Both the position numbers and the translations under genes were made by a program. DNA of 64,000 nt from Zhengitettix transpicula (taxonomy: Eukaryota; Arthropoda; Insecta; Orthoptera; Tetrigidae), in the NCBI GenBank assembly GCA_037074705.1, contig CM073596.1:13882501-13946500 (forward strand). Direction: 5' to 3'. The notes under the pieces were generated by a model, which made no database searches, was not told the origin of the DNA, and saw only the letters and a list, made by a program, of their open reading frames with translations. This document shows, piece after piece, positions 35,462-47,668 of the stretch (the stretch's first letter is position 1; the number at the start of each line of letters is the position of its first letter).

Positions 35462-35950
35462 TTTTTTTTTTTAGGGTAACAGGCTACATGAGGGTAATCC
35501 ACTTTGGGCAACTCCCCTTTAATAGCATAGGAAGGAATTTGAAAGGGGGGATGCGGAAGGGTAGAGAAAGGTAGCCAAGGGTTAACTAGGGACCCCAGGT
35601 TATATTTTAAGGATCCTACCCGGCATTCACCTAAAGGAATGCAGGGAAAACCTTAGAAAAACCTGCATCGGGTAGGTCGGGCATTGGGTACTTGTCCCAC
35701 GCCCTTCCGATAGCGGGAGAGGAGTTTGCTGTGGGGACGCAGCATCCCCTTCTCCGTGCCTCGGCCAGTTTAGGAGGCAGCTGGTCGACTATTCCAATGG
35801 GAATAGCGAACAACTCTTACCGTATGCCCAAGGTCTGCGACCCCGGAACATACACCTCTCAAAACAGGCCGAGGTGCCTCGGCTTGTGGGAACCTTAGTT
35901 CAAAAAGGGAGAGGAAAAGGCATACCCAAAGGTAGCCCCTTCGTATCGTA
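35462..35950 (-). mobile_element. SINE-like retroposon copy 5, with poly(T) tail on plus
   Basis: An 11-base T run (35462-35472) then agggtaacaggctacatg is the complement of the family's 3' end plus poly(A). The body is well conserved to gtagccccttcgtatc. The sense-strand frame reading AIPIGIVDQLPPKLAEA is open. Truncated at the 5' end relative to copy 6. Confidence 0.85.
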
Positions 35951-36750
35951 CACTGAATATTTTCATATTGCCGAATCACGAATCGTGGGTTCATTGTTTT
36001 GAAGTTGATAGTCTGAAAATTTCTCTCTTTATAGTAAAAGGTAAATAAAACACCGTTGAGTCCGTTTCTCTAATGTACGGACGTTAAGTGGCCTTGTTCG
36101 TCCTCTAGTATTGCCAACACACTGTATTTTATTCTAAAAATTTCATTTTACAATGTGATAAATGGCCCCTATAATGCACGTGTTGTTGATTTTTGATATA
36201 AAATCGGATTTTATTAGTAGATAAATTGCAGTTTCCTTTTTTCGTGAGTTATTAAAGAGAAAGCAAACAAATCGTCAAGCATTGTGGTCGTCAATGAAAT
36301 AGTCACTTGAACCAGGATTTATTCTCCAACATTTCAAGTTTCCTAGATCTCCCGTAGAGCTGTCGCTGACTCGACTGGGAATAGTGCAGAGTGGGTTTCA
36401 TACGACCCCGCGTCAGAGCCTGATCCTCGTGACAGAGAAGGATTGTAATTTCACAGCTGAAGCTACGAGGAGCAATTAGGCGTTCAGTTCCATTTTGAGG
36501 GCAGATTTTCGTCGCCCCCAGGGTTCTCTCGAAAGAACGTAAACGAGGTAATTGGAAAGGTCACCAAAATCTCAAAGCTGATTAGTAAGTTTAACCCTTT
36601 GTGGTCTGGATCACAACTCTTATTCTATTATACCGTATCATTCACGAGGTTTATCAAATCACAGCTTAACAATTTTGAAGGGTTATTAATCCGAGCATAC
36701 ATCTAACGTTTGGTTAAAAGAAACAGTGTGACGGCGAAGCAACAATAAAC
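35951..36750. other. Single-copy region
   Basis: GC-balanced at about 36350-36560, otherwise AT-rich. No repeat or domain recognised. Confidence 0.35.
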
Positions 36751-37505
36751 TGTAATAATTAAAAAGGTGGTCTTAATTAAAAGAATTAATTAACAAAATT
36801 ATTAAGATTTAAATTTTATTCTTTAAGAGTACAAATTGTAATCCCTACTTTATACGCCGAATTTCATCAAGTTAACAAACAAATATTTTATTTCAATTTT
36901 GCAATTTATGGCGTTCTAGGAAATACAACTTTATATTTTACAATCAAATACGTCGAAATTCTCTTTATCTCAGGGTCATTACTGGGTTTGATAGTCGGAA
37001 CAATCCAATTTAATAAACTAACATTAACAATTCAAACTCATTGAAGCTAACTTAATACAATATGAAAATAAACGAAATGAAAGAAACTAAATGAAAAGAA
37101 AAACGAACGAAATCTGACTTCTACCTTTAATCCTCGTTTACAGATTTTAAATAATTGTTTTTTACTCACGAATGTCTTTCTGATACCAGATCAGATTCTT
37201 GGAGCTTGAGGACAACACTCACTAAAAAGGCCTTTATTCACTGATTCTACACATTTAATTTTTAATAAACACGGTCGTAGTTCTCGTTGTTATTCCACCT
37301 GGAACTTTGGGATCAGCCGCTCCCTCGGTCAGCCCTCGGACGTTTGTCTCCTCGATGCCCTTTATGCTAAATATTATTTCGCATCTGTGTGGTGCAAACC
37401 TTTTGCTTCCACTTTGCGGCAAAACTGTTTACACGCGTTTCATGTAACTAATAGATCTCGCAGTTGGACTTCTTGGACCGCGCTATTATATACTTTAAAA
37501 TCAGC

Positions 37506-38097
37506 ATCCACGCTCTCTTGGAAGTAAGCCTGCGAGAGGATTTCTCGCAGATGAACCTTCCCAGAGAGCTCTGGCGGCGGCTACCTTTGGGGATGCTCTC
37601 ACATCTCTCTGTTGTTTTTTGAACTAAGGTTCCCACATGCCGAGGCACCTCGGTCTGTTTTGAGAGGTGTATGTTCCGGGGTCGCAGACCTTGTGCATAC
37701 GGCAAGAGTTGTCCGCTATTCCTATTGGAATAGTCGGCCAGCTGCCTCCTAAACAGGCCAAGGCATTGCGAGGGGTAAGCTGCGTCCCCACAGCAAACTC
37801 CTCTCCCGTCATCGGAAGGGCGTGGGACAAGTACCAAATGCCCGACCTACCCGATGCAGGTTTTTTATAGGGTTTGTCCTGCATTACTTTTAGGCGAATG
37901 CCGGGTAGGAGCCTTAAAATATAGCCCGGGGGCCCTAGTAACCCTTGGCTACCTTCATACACCCTACCGCATCCCCCCTTCCAAATCCCTTTCCTATGCT
38001 ATAAGAGGGGAGTTGCCACTATGTGGATTACCCTATACATAGCCTATCTACAACCCCCCCCCCCCCAAAAAAAAAAAAAAAAAAAATCCACGCTCTC
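37506..38097. repeat. 12 bp target-site duplication around SINE-like copy 6
   Basis: atccacgctctc occurs at 37506-37517 and again at 38086-38097, immediately after the poly(A) tail. This is the footprint of target-primed retroposition. Confidence 0.9.
37518..38085 (+). mobile_element. SINE-like retroposon copy 6, full length
   Basis: This copy defines the family: 5' end ttggaagtaagcctgcgag, 3' end tagcctatctacaa, then C14 and about A20, bracketed by a 12 bp target duplication. It contains a small hairpin ctgcgag...ctcgcag at the 5' end (37530-37550). No A/B-box tRNA head, 7SL or 5S resemblance is visible, so the promoter class is unknown. The sense strand has an open frame from MYVPGSQTLCIRQEL through IGIVGQLPPK and IGRAWDKYQMPDLPDAG; after a frameshift it resumes at ALLLGECRVG and ends in GELPLCGLPYT. 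The same frame is open in several other copies, though the antisense strand is open too. Confidence 0.9.
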
Positions 38098-38286
38098 CCG
38101 TAGCCTATGCCGGACTGCCTTCCGACTTATCCTTCCACAGCTAGAAACTAACTAACTCTGGTACAGAACGCAGTTTACAACAAAGGCTCCGCCGACACAG
38201 AGTTTCCATTGTCGTTCTTTGGCAACTCGTACCACTAACAATCAATTATATTAAAACAATTAATGGCCTCTTTAATTGGTATTACA

Positions 38287-39720
38287 ATACGTTATAAATG
38301 TATTGTTTGAAATATTTAGAACGGTTCATCCTCATTTCAAAGAATCTATTCATGCTGGTGTGCTTATTAATTTTCTTCCTTCTGAGGCGCATTTTCTTTA
38401 TGGTCCAATAAATGGTTATTAATGGGGCTAAAATATATTATTTTTAATTTTCAGTGTTATTATTCCTCTGTTTCTTTTCTAATTTTATCCTTCATGTGAC
38501 GCTAATGGTAATCATCCGTATCAGCTTTCCGTATTGACTTTCAACAGAAAACAGATAATGGTTTCCCGATTAATTTGAGACGTAAACGGAATTTATAAAA
38601 GATCAGCCGCAAATGTTTCTCCAATATCCCGTCGAGGAAGGTTGAACAGGCAATCTTATAGACAGTAAAATAATATGGAAATTGTTTCGTAAATCTGTTC
38701 ACTTTGTTAATCATTATTTGTGTTTCCATTCAGTTTAACGGCAATTGAAAATAACCTCACAAATATTTTAATTTAAAACTAAAGCTAAGAAACAATCTTT
38801 TTTAAATTCACCCGAATTTTTTTCGGGTAATTAGAATCACACGTCATTAATTCAATACTTAATAACAATTATTTCGAACTATATTGAAATAATTTTACAG
38901 TTTCCCTGTTTTTCTTTATTGCTTTAATTTACTTGTCAATCAAATAATAACGATACAGTAGCAAACGTTATAGAACTTATATATATATAAATATTCCATT
39001 TGTTATTCGCCGATTTTGCGACCGTTTCAGAGTTTTGCTGAACATAACAGCGTTTATTCTCTAATTTTTGTTCAACAATACGCGACGTGACATTGTTGCA
39101 CGTCGAGTTCTCAACGCTTCTCAGACAACGAAACAGAAAATAAATAATAAAATTTTACAAATTGTATTCAAGCATGAAAAAAAAAAAATTATTTTATTTT
39201 ATTTCATTTATACAAATAATCGCAATCAATTCCACATTCTTTTACTAATAAATTAGCGGCAGGTTTATCTTTGGAGTCTGAAGCAAATAACTCATTGAAA
39301 TTTCCCATCCTTGTCGTCTTATATAAAAAAAAGAGATCGCTTTTTTTATTCTGCTTTCAACTTCTGGAAGCGTAGAACGTGCTTTTTGGGGACCTTCAAT
39401 AAATTTAGGATCACGCTCACAACAGAATCATTTGATTTTTTTGAAAAGTATACTTAAACATCATTCAAAAATAAAACGGCACAACATAGAGATTAAGTGT
39501 CCCGGAACGGAACATCATTCAAGTTTACAGGAAAACATCAGGAAAGAGTGACCGCGGACATTCAGGGTACATTGTTTTTGTTTTTGTGTGTGCCAACCCT
39601 TACAAACCTATAATATATGCTCTATCGACTGAACAGCCAGGTCCAGGTATCTTTATCAGTAGAACGAAAGGTCGTACGAAGTATTTATCATACGGTCTTA
39701 ATGTTGAAGATGTACGGCCT
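38287..39720. other. No recognised feature
   Basis: AT-rich single-copy sequence. Confidence 0.4.
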
Positions 39721-39725
39721 TTGCA

Positions 39726-39887
39726 ATATATGTATATATATATATTATATATATATTGTTTATATATATATACTATTTATATATATATGCTGTTTATATA
39801 TATACTATATATATAATATATATACTATTTATATATATATAAATAAATAATATATATAATATATATTATTATATAATATTATATATA

Positions 39888-39931
<44 letters not shown>

Positions 39932-40232
39932 TTTTGTATATATATATATATTATTTATATATATATATATATATAAAATATAATATATATATATATAATA
40001 TAATATTTTTTTTATATATTATATATATATATTATATATATAATATATAATAAATATATATATATATAATAAATATTAATTCATATATATATATATATTA
40101 TATTTATTATTATATTTATCTCTATATTTATTATATATATAATATATTATATATAATAAATATATATATATATTATAGTTATCATTATATTTATTATATA
40201 TATATATATATATATATATTAGACATTTGAAT

Positions 40233-40265
<33 letters not shown>
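39726..40265. repeat. 540 bp nearly pure A/T island
   Basis: Almost entirely alternating TA with TTTATATA, TAATATA and TATTATA variants; G or C bases appear only about every hundred bases. Very rich in inverted repeats, so it could extrude cruciforms or behave as a fragile, unwinding element. Array length in the assembly may not be accurate. Confidence 0.92.
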
Positions 40266-40267
<2 letters not shown>

Positions 40268-43222
40268 TTAATATTTATCTATTATATTTCTATTATTAGG
40301 AAATCGTAGTTACAATACAATGCAGTCATCTTGTTATACTTTTACAACTGAAATGAAATCATTGTCTTGGATATTTCACTTTAAAAATGAAGCAATAAAA
40401 ACGTTAATTATTGTGTTTGAAACCCTATTACTTGTTTCAGTAATACGTATACTAAATGCTATATAAAATTTCATACATTTACTCAAAATTTTTAGTGTTA
40501 ATATGCTAATTTTCGTTAATAATACATTTAGTTGAATGATTTTAATATTTTTTACGTATGTCAACGGGAGCAAATTAAAAATAACTGTCGTGTGACGATT
40601 CTGTTTGCGGGAAAAGGTTTTTGTGAAGGAAATAAGCAGTAAAAATTACAGATTGAAGTGGGTAGACTTGTTGTGAAATCTGGAAAGTATATCATCATTA
40701 GGGATTGTGTCAGTTATTTAAAATATTTTGAGGATTATTAACAGAATAGAGTAAGTATACTATGCGATTTATCATTATTTATTTGAGAATTAATTATGAA
40801 TTTGGGCAGATAAAATGTAAAGAAAGAGGTCATTTAAAAAGTTATGATTTTTTTGATAGATATTATGTTGGATTACAACTAAAGTTTATAGGAATATATG
40901 TATAGCCTACTTCTACTAAGGACTAATTTCTGAACAGTGAAGAGAAATCTAGGTGAAGTGAGAGACAGAGAGAATGTTAATTTAACAAAAATTAATTAAG
41001 CCTAGCGACCAGCCGGCGTGTTGCCAACTAATGTCAGATGCAGACGTTCTCTTCGCAAAAAAAAAATAAAAACTGGACACCTACGAGAATACACGCCAAC
41101 TCTGAAATCCGGGGCAAAAATAAATACGTCCTAGCACTTGGCCCTCTGCGTGTCTGTTCAACGGAAATTGAACAATTGGGTGAATATATCAGAAGAACAG
41201 ACGAAATGGAGACAAAAATCTACAGTATCTCTTATTTTAATACCTGAAACTCAATTTATAATCAATTATTCTCCTGAATTATTTTAGACGGTATATCAGT
41301 TACTTATATAGTTAAATTTGATGTTCAGAGAATTTAATAACAGTGATAAACCCTGTGCTTGGCCTTGTAAAGCGATGGAATTTGAACCTAGATCATAGCG
41401 GAGTCTTAAATCTCTTTCATTAATCTTACAACATTTCGGTTTACGCGATAGTAAATTTAAAAGAGATTTAGAAAACTTTATTTCCAGAATGTGTTTACAA
41501 AGTTAGTTTTGATAAAGGTCAGATACCGAAACTTTTCCTCTTAACTTCTGAATAATTCCATTCTCTTCATCCTTTCCCTAATCCCTGGAAATATTTATTA
41601 TAATAGTCCTTTATCTGATTTACTAAAAGCAAAAGTTTCATCTCTGCTTCGTTGATTTAGTTCCTCACCTTTTCTGTGCCCTTCTCTTCTATATTGAATA
41701 TTACACACGATGTTCAGATACCAGGAAAAAACATCTATAATATTTAAGAGTACATAAAAATGTTTTAAGATCAATTCTCGTACTTCTACAGCCTCTCTTA
41801 TGCGAAATTTTTGGTTTCTACATTACGTAATTTAGGTCTGATGTATGCCACTAAATTTATATTTCATATAATTTTCGCCTAAATAAATGTAACATTTATC
41901 AGAATAACATAAATTCGAAACAATTAATAATTAATATCTTTATAACTGAAATAACTGGAAAAACGCAAGATTAACAAACCTTTATAATAACTATCCATAT
42001 CACATAGTCCCTAAAAGGTAAAATAATCGTGAATAATTTTTTAAAACTTTATAACTTAAAATAAATCAATATTATAAATGGCATATATTTAAATAGGTCG
42101 TGTTAGAAAATGTTAGTATTTAATTTTGTTTTTGTTAGTCAAGTCTCATCGGTATAACATCGTTTGCGAATTGCACAAATTACTATGCAATTTAGTTTAG
42201 TAAAAATACTGTTATTGGAAAATAATTAATTAGCTGAAGTAGGTTGGGCCTCATAAACTACGAATGTTATATTAGGACGAACAAGACAGCATTCTAGGGA
42301 AGGTTTCAAGAATATTGCTCGTCTCTGCTAGATTCAACGTCGTTGACCTGGTTCTCTTTAGATGCTTGAGGTCACGAGGAAACTTTGATTCACGATCTTC
42401 ATACGTAGGCAAAGTCAGTCGGTAACGATCTATCAACATTATTATACTGGGATCTGATTTACGATGCAATAAATTCATATTCCGAGAGCGAATAATAGAT
42501 CGATTTCCATAGAAGGTTCTCAAATGAAATGTGTGCTTATGTCCAGAGAGGCAACTCATTTCGTCAACGGGATAATGAGACTCTAAATAAGAAATTGACT
42601 ACAACAATCATACATAGATGGAAAATTATTTTTAGTGGGCAAGTGAAATTAAAGATGGTATTTATTTTCAAAAATTAGAAAAGTAATTAAAAATCTGTAA
42701 GAATTGTATGTAATATGATCATCATTATTGTACGTTGTTACTATTAAATATCTTAATTTTGTAAGGCACGTCTTTTCAGAATTATGAACTTAAATCTTTT
42801 CACCAGTAGTCACCAAACTTTTATTCATGGTTCGAAACAGGTGAGCCACTTAAGTAAAATATTTTCTACAATTAATACCCACATTAAAGTTCCGCCATTT
42901 TTAATTTATTTTGTAAATTTCGCCACTTAAATACGATCATGAACAGTGTGATTAAAAATAATTTTTAATAATTAGATTTGTTATTTAAACGTTTTGCGGA
43001 AATAAAAAATTAAAATGCTGTCAGAGCAAGACGCAGTAAATGGTGACACATTTTTAATTACACACCGATGTATTTATACATTTTATAACATTTTATAACA
43101 TTTCATAACAGTCTAAATAATTAGAAAAGCATTTTTTTTTCAGTTTGATTGAATATGATTTTCAGATACAAAAGATTAATTTTCTGCTCCCGTAAAAAAT
43201 CTGAATGTCATAAAGTGTAAAT
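40266..43222. other. No recognised feature, AT-rich
   Basis: Long single-copy stretch. The 95-codon minus frame at 42272-42559 lies in a slightly more balanced patch and has no recognisable domain. No repeat shared with the window. Confidence 0.4.
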
Positions 43223-44003
43223 TCTGTATGTATTTATATAATAAAAAAGGATGTATGTTTGTATGTATGTATGTTTTTACGTTAGTTTTGATACAAATTT
43301 AAAAGCGTGGAAAGATTGCAACAAAATTTTGAACACATATTCTTTAAAACACGAGAAACGGCACTGTGGGGGTGAGAAACCCCTAGCATAAATATGGAAA
43401 TAATTATAATTAAAAAACGTGATAATTTTGTGTTAAATTACTGCGCGCCAAGATATCATGACGTCACGAGAAAGAGAGAAACGTTACTACGCGACGAACA
43501 AAGGAAATAGTTCCTTTTTCTGTAATGAAATAAAGCAGAAATATTCTCATTGACTAAAAAGTATAATTTATCCACTAATACTCCATCGAATGATAATAAT
43601 GAAACACTTTAATAATAAAATACTTTACAGTCCTTGCGGAAAATGTAAGTTAATTCTCACACCTCTCCAATATGGCGACTATTTTTTTACATTATGAATC
43701 TAGGTACCAATTTCATCAATTTAATCTTACGTAATGTCTGAAGACTGAGGGACAATTATATCCTGCAATACTCAAGTAGTATATAGTAAAGATATTCGGA
43801 GGTATGTTTGTTGGGATTGATGATATAAAATTCCATGTATTTTATAGCTATTAAATTAATGCACTATCGGTCGAAAGCATGTACGGAACTAGGAACAATT
43901 AGATTTAGGTTAAATCACTTCTTGACTCAAGATTAATATAAAATTAAATTATTTTTCGTGATTATATAAATAAGTAGACGGGAAATGCCGGACACCCAGC
44001 TAG
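43223..44003 (+). mobile_element. Helitron-like non-autonomous element
   Basis: 5' end tctgtatgtatttatataat, then aaaaaaggatgtatg with (tgta)n; 3' end ggacacccagctag followed by t. The body is the inverse of one unit of 18996-20304: both share gctagggg-type or its complement, ccaatatggcgact, catcaatttaatctta and gtcgaaagcatgtac. This single-unit copy is the simpler form. No coding sequence. Confidence 0.75.
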
Positions 44004-44526
44004 TAATTAAATAAAATCTTTACGGTAATTGAAAATTTATATGATTATAGTTTCTACAATTACAGTTTCGTGTCTGTTATGGTGTGTTTATCGACCGTAA
44101 CAACAAATTATATTCCTTCTCATTTTAAAGGTCTACAATTGGAGCCTATTTTGAGGTTTCTTAGTACTGTAGACATATTTCCTTTTACACTTCTGAGGGA
44201 TTTATAAGAATAAAATCCCACGCTAAGTGGTCGGAAAAAGGATTGTTAATTTAAGACACAATTACGAGTAAAGTGCCGACGCAACGGGGAAAATATTAAC
44301 GCGGCTACGAATTCCAAATACAATACTTAAAGTACCACTGTGATAAAAAAGTAATGTGAAATTGTCCTTTAAAACTCCCGGGAATTAGGAAGGCAGGTAA
44401 ATTTTTTTCCTAGGTTGGTAGAACTGCCTATAATATTTTCCAAGCGTCTGTTTGCTGAAAGGTTTAATTATCTCCGAGTTACACGTGTTTTGTAAACAAC
44501 CAAAAGTGATTTTTTCGATTTTTGCA
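44004..44526. other. Mariner 5' flank, ends not found
   Basis: AT-rich. The mariner 5' terminal repeat should lie near 44400-44500 but I cannot match it convincingly to a 3' partner. Confidence 0.35.
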
Positions 44527-45592
44527 ATGGGTGATTTTGTTGAGCAAAGAACTTGCATCAAATTTTGTTTGCGGAACGAATATTCTTGTGCTGACACGTT
44601 GAAAATGTTGCGGAAGGCCTTTGGTAATCAAACTATGGCACAAAAAAAACGTTTATAAGTGGTACAACGAGTTCAAAGAGGGCCGAGAACGCGTTGAAGA
44701 CGAACCGCGCTCCGGACGACCATCAACGTCTACCGACGAGGGCCACGTCCAGAATATCAAAGATTTGGTGCTTGAAAATCGTCGATGGACAATTAGAGAT
44801 CTCGCTGATAGTGTTGGAATATCATTTGGCTGAGCCCAAACCATTTTCAAGAATATTTTGTGTCTCTAACGCGTCAAGTCTCGATTGGTGCCAAAATCGC
44901 TCAATTTTTGGAAAAAAAGCGTCGCGTTGATGTGTGTGAAACTTTGCTATCTGACTACAGGACCACTTGAAATGCATCATTACTGAAGACGAGACTTGGA
45001 TTTACGAATACGACCCTGAAACCACCGACCAATCCAGCGAATATCGTGCAAAAGATGACGCAAGACCGAAAAGACCACGGCAAAGTCGATCGAAAATCAA
45101 GGTCATGTTGACAGTTTTCTTTAATTATCGTGGTGTGGTGCACTATGAATTCCTTCCGCCGGGCCAAACTGTCAACAAAGAATATTATTTGAGCGTTATG
45201 CGTCGTTTGCATGAAGCTATTCGTCTGAAACGGCCGGAATTATGAGCGAACAACTCTTGGTTCCTTCATCACGATAATGCACCATGTCATACTGCATTGG
45301 TTCTTCGAGACTTTTTTTTGCCAAAAACTCGACTCATATCGTTCCGCAACCACCGTATTCGCCTGATTTTGCTCCGTGCGACTTCTGGCTATTCAGCAAA
45401 CTCAAAAGGCCAATGCGGGGACGCCGTTTTGACACGATTGAGGAGATAAAAACCGAATCGAAGAAGATCTGGAAGGCTATACCGGGAAAAGACTATTCCG
45501 ACTGTTTCGAGGACTGGAAAAAGTGTTGGAAAAAGTGCGTTTTATCGGACGGGGATTACTTTGAAGGGGATGAAATTGATTTGGAAGAATAA
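44527..45592 (+). pseudogene. Mariner (D34D) transposase pseudogene
   Basis: Cut-and-paste transposase of the mariner branch. From the ATG at 44527 the N-terminal DNA-binding part reads FVEQRTCIKFCLRNEYSC and, after a frameshift in an A run near 44648, VYKWYNEFKEGRERVEDEPRSGRPS (shown in part: WYNEFKEGR and RSGRPS). The catalytic blocks are all present: TEDETW (first Asp), HHDNAPCHT (second) and YSPDFAPCDFW (third), with 34 residues between second and third once a frameshift in the T run at 45310-45317 is allowed. A TGA near 45244 and several one-base indels kill it. Otherwise nearly full length, ending FEGDEIDLEE. Confidence 0.93.
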
Positions 45593-46534
45593 ATAAAGAA
45601 TTTATATTTTATAAATAAATTCACCTTATTTTTTGTTCACAGTGGTATGTATTTAATATATTATTTAGTCATAGAAATTGACGGTATTCTGAAGAAAAAA
45701 AAATCATCTGCACGTGAATTTCCGTATATTTTTATTGGGTGGTCAGTGTTCATGTCACAAGAACGTAATATTTATTATCGTGGAAATGTTACACATATCT
45801 GGAGATTTATTGTTGAGGTCAGTCGAGAGCCTGCAGAGGATTAGCCGATTTTTTTTCCCCTAGTCCATCTTTAGCGCCGCATCACGCATGCAGTATGTGA
45901 GACCGGGGTCCTTTAATGATGCAGTGATGGACCCTTGTACAGCTGAAATGCCCTGGCGAATTATTCAAGGCCCAACTGTCTCTTGTCTGCGTACGAACAT
46001 ACTCCCACACACACACACACGCGCGCGCACTGCGATCCTACATGCCGATAATTAGGACCGCTAAATCATTCACGAAGGTCTGTCCTAGCACGATCCTTAT
46101 CCACGTTATCTTAGTGCAACACTTCGCGTACGATTCATTAAGCTGTCGAGACTGCTGTTATCGTCTTTCCGATGCAATATTTTCTGAAATCGGTTCAAGC
46201 TAGTCCGTGCTCGACATTCTACAACGGTGTCGATAAGAACAATGGTGGCATGATGTTGAAACTTTTTGATCGAAATAGCTCATTAGAAGAACATTTATGA
46301 TTTCAATTATACGTTCCATTTGTCTCATCCAAAGGTCATACACGTTTCAGCTCGACCATCTAGACCAGAGATTTCCCCATCCGTTTTTTTCTACTTCCAT
46401 CCCATTGAAACATTTTTATTATAATGCATAAATAGCGCCATGTATTAATTGGCAGTTGTAAGGATAAACCAGTAACGAATATAACAAATAAAAATATATA
46501 GTATTAAACAATTTTAGATTTTAAAGAAATATAA
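45593..46534. other. Single-copy region with (CA)n/(CG)n
   Basis: A balanced block at about 45880-46240 contains (CA)n followed by (CG)n at 46006-46030, a sequence type prone to Z-DNA. No gene or window repeat recognised. Confidence 0.4.
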
Positions 46535-47668
46535 TCTACATATATAAAACAGAGTCGGGAACGGCTGAACCGATTTTGATGATTTTTGATTTCTTGGATT
46601 TGTCTCCGTCCCGAATAGCAGAATAACTATTAAAACATCGGAAAAATACACGAAAATAAAAATTATGAAGAAAATTCTCAGATGGCGCTGTATGGTTGTT
46701 CCGGTAATGCCAGTAGATGGCGTTGTGTGCATTATCTTTTTACAATTGATGCAGATGCGCGGTAATTCCAGTAGATGGAGTTGTGTGCATTATCTTTAGA
46801 TAGCTGATGCAGATGCGCGGTCCTTTTATTTCAGTTTGATTGATGTTGATGAAGTGCATATTGTGAAAGGTTATGTTGTTCAGTGTTTTCTACAACGCCG
46901 CGAGCCAGAAGATCTAATATTTCACAACGAAGCCGTAATGCAATTAGACTTGGGAACATTGCAGATGAACACGAAATCGCACGAGAAAAGCGCCGCGTTA
47001 GTATGACCCGATTTCGTGTTTCACAAACACAGGAACAAAGAGAGGCAGCACGTCGAGTGGGTCAGTTGGCAATGAGAAATCGTCGAGCTTGTGCCACAGG
47101 TCAACGACGTGATAATCTTCGAAGCGCAAGAAGAAATGATTCAAGTGTTGATTTGAATCGAGTAGCGTTTCAATACGAATCCACTATAGGCTATAGCTCG
47201 CTTCCTTTTGTTCGAATTGGCCCAATGGAGGTTGTGTGCGACCATTTCGGTGCGTTGAATTTTGCTGGAGAACCGACTGGATTGTGCTGTCTCAGTGGGA
47301 AAGTGAAATTGCCCAAATTGCCTCTGCCACCTGAGCAATCACATTCATTGCTTCGTGGCGAAACACCAGAATCACGACATCTCCTATCGAACACTCGAAG
47401 ATACAACGGATGTTTCCAACTGGTTTCATCGAAGAACGCGGATTCAATCCGACATTCAAGGTAATTTCTGCTCGAGAGGGTAAATCTCCATTTTATTTTG
47501 GTGACCCTAAATCAGTAATTCTGACGTCGCCTTCGAATTTACAGATCCAAGGCCAAATTCACCGTCGAATTATGTTTTTGGTAAATTTATTGAACATCAT
47601 TCTATTAGAGTATATTAACACAACGTTTATTGATTCTGATGCGGTACGAAGTTCGCCGGGTCAGGTAG
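46535..47668 (+). mobile_element. Helitron, internally deleted, both ends present
   Basis: 5' terminus tctacatatataaaac with cgggaacggctgaaccgat just inside; 3' terminus gtacgaagttcgccgggtc then aggtag, a Helitron end in which CTAG has become GTAG. Helitrons start TC, end CTRR and make no target duplication. Between the ends are an N-terminal Helitron protein remnant and a short 3' part; the Rep and helicase domains are missing. An internal duplication of about 60 bp (gatggcgttgtgtgcattatc repeated near 46706 and 46770) lies in the 5' leader. Confidence 0.83.
46883..47464 (+). pseudogene. Helitron helicase-like N-terminal fragment
   Basis: 193 codons open: a basic region with repeated REKRR and QREAARR segments, then the conserved Helitron N-terminal block CDHFGALNFAGEPTGLCCLSG (core GALNFAGEP..CC) and KVKLPKLPLPPE. 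In full Helitrons this block precedes the HUH Rep domain and a PIF1-type helicase, which together do rolling-circle transposition. There is no ATG in a convincing place, and the frame ends long before Rep. Confidence 0.85.

Larger units (their letters stand above)
36751..38286 (-). mobile_element. Solo LTR D, interrupted by SINE-like copy 6
   Basis: Starts tgtaataattaa and ends ggtattaca. About 950 bp of LTR is split by a 568 bp insertion. It shares ctcagggtcattactgggtttgat-type marker, gaaatctgactt, and a cctcggacg...gtctcctcgatgcc and tttcgcatctgtgtggtgcaaa block with LTR H, its closest relative here. Sense is minus. Confidence 0.78.
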
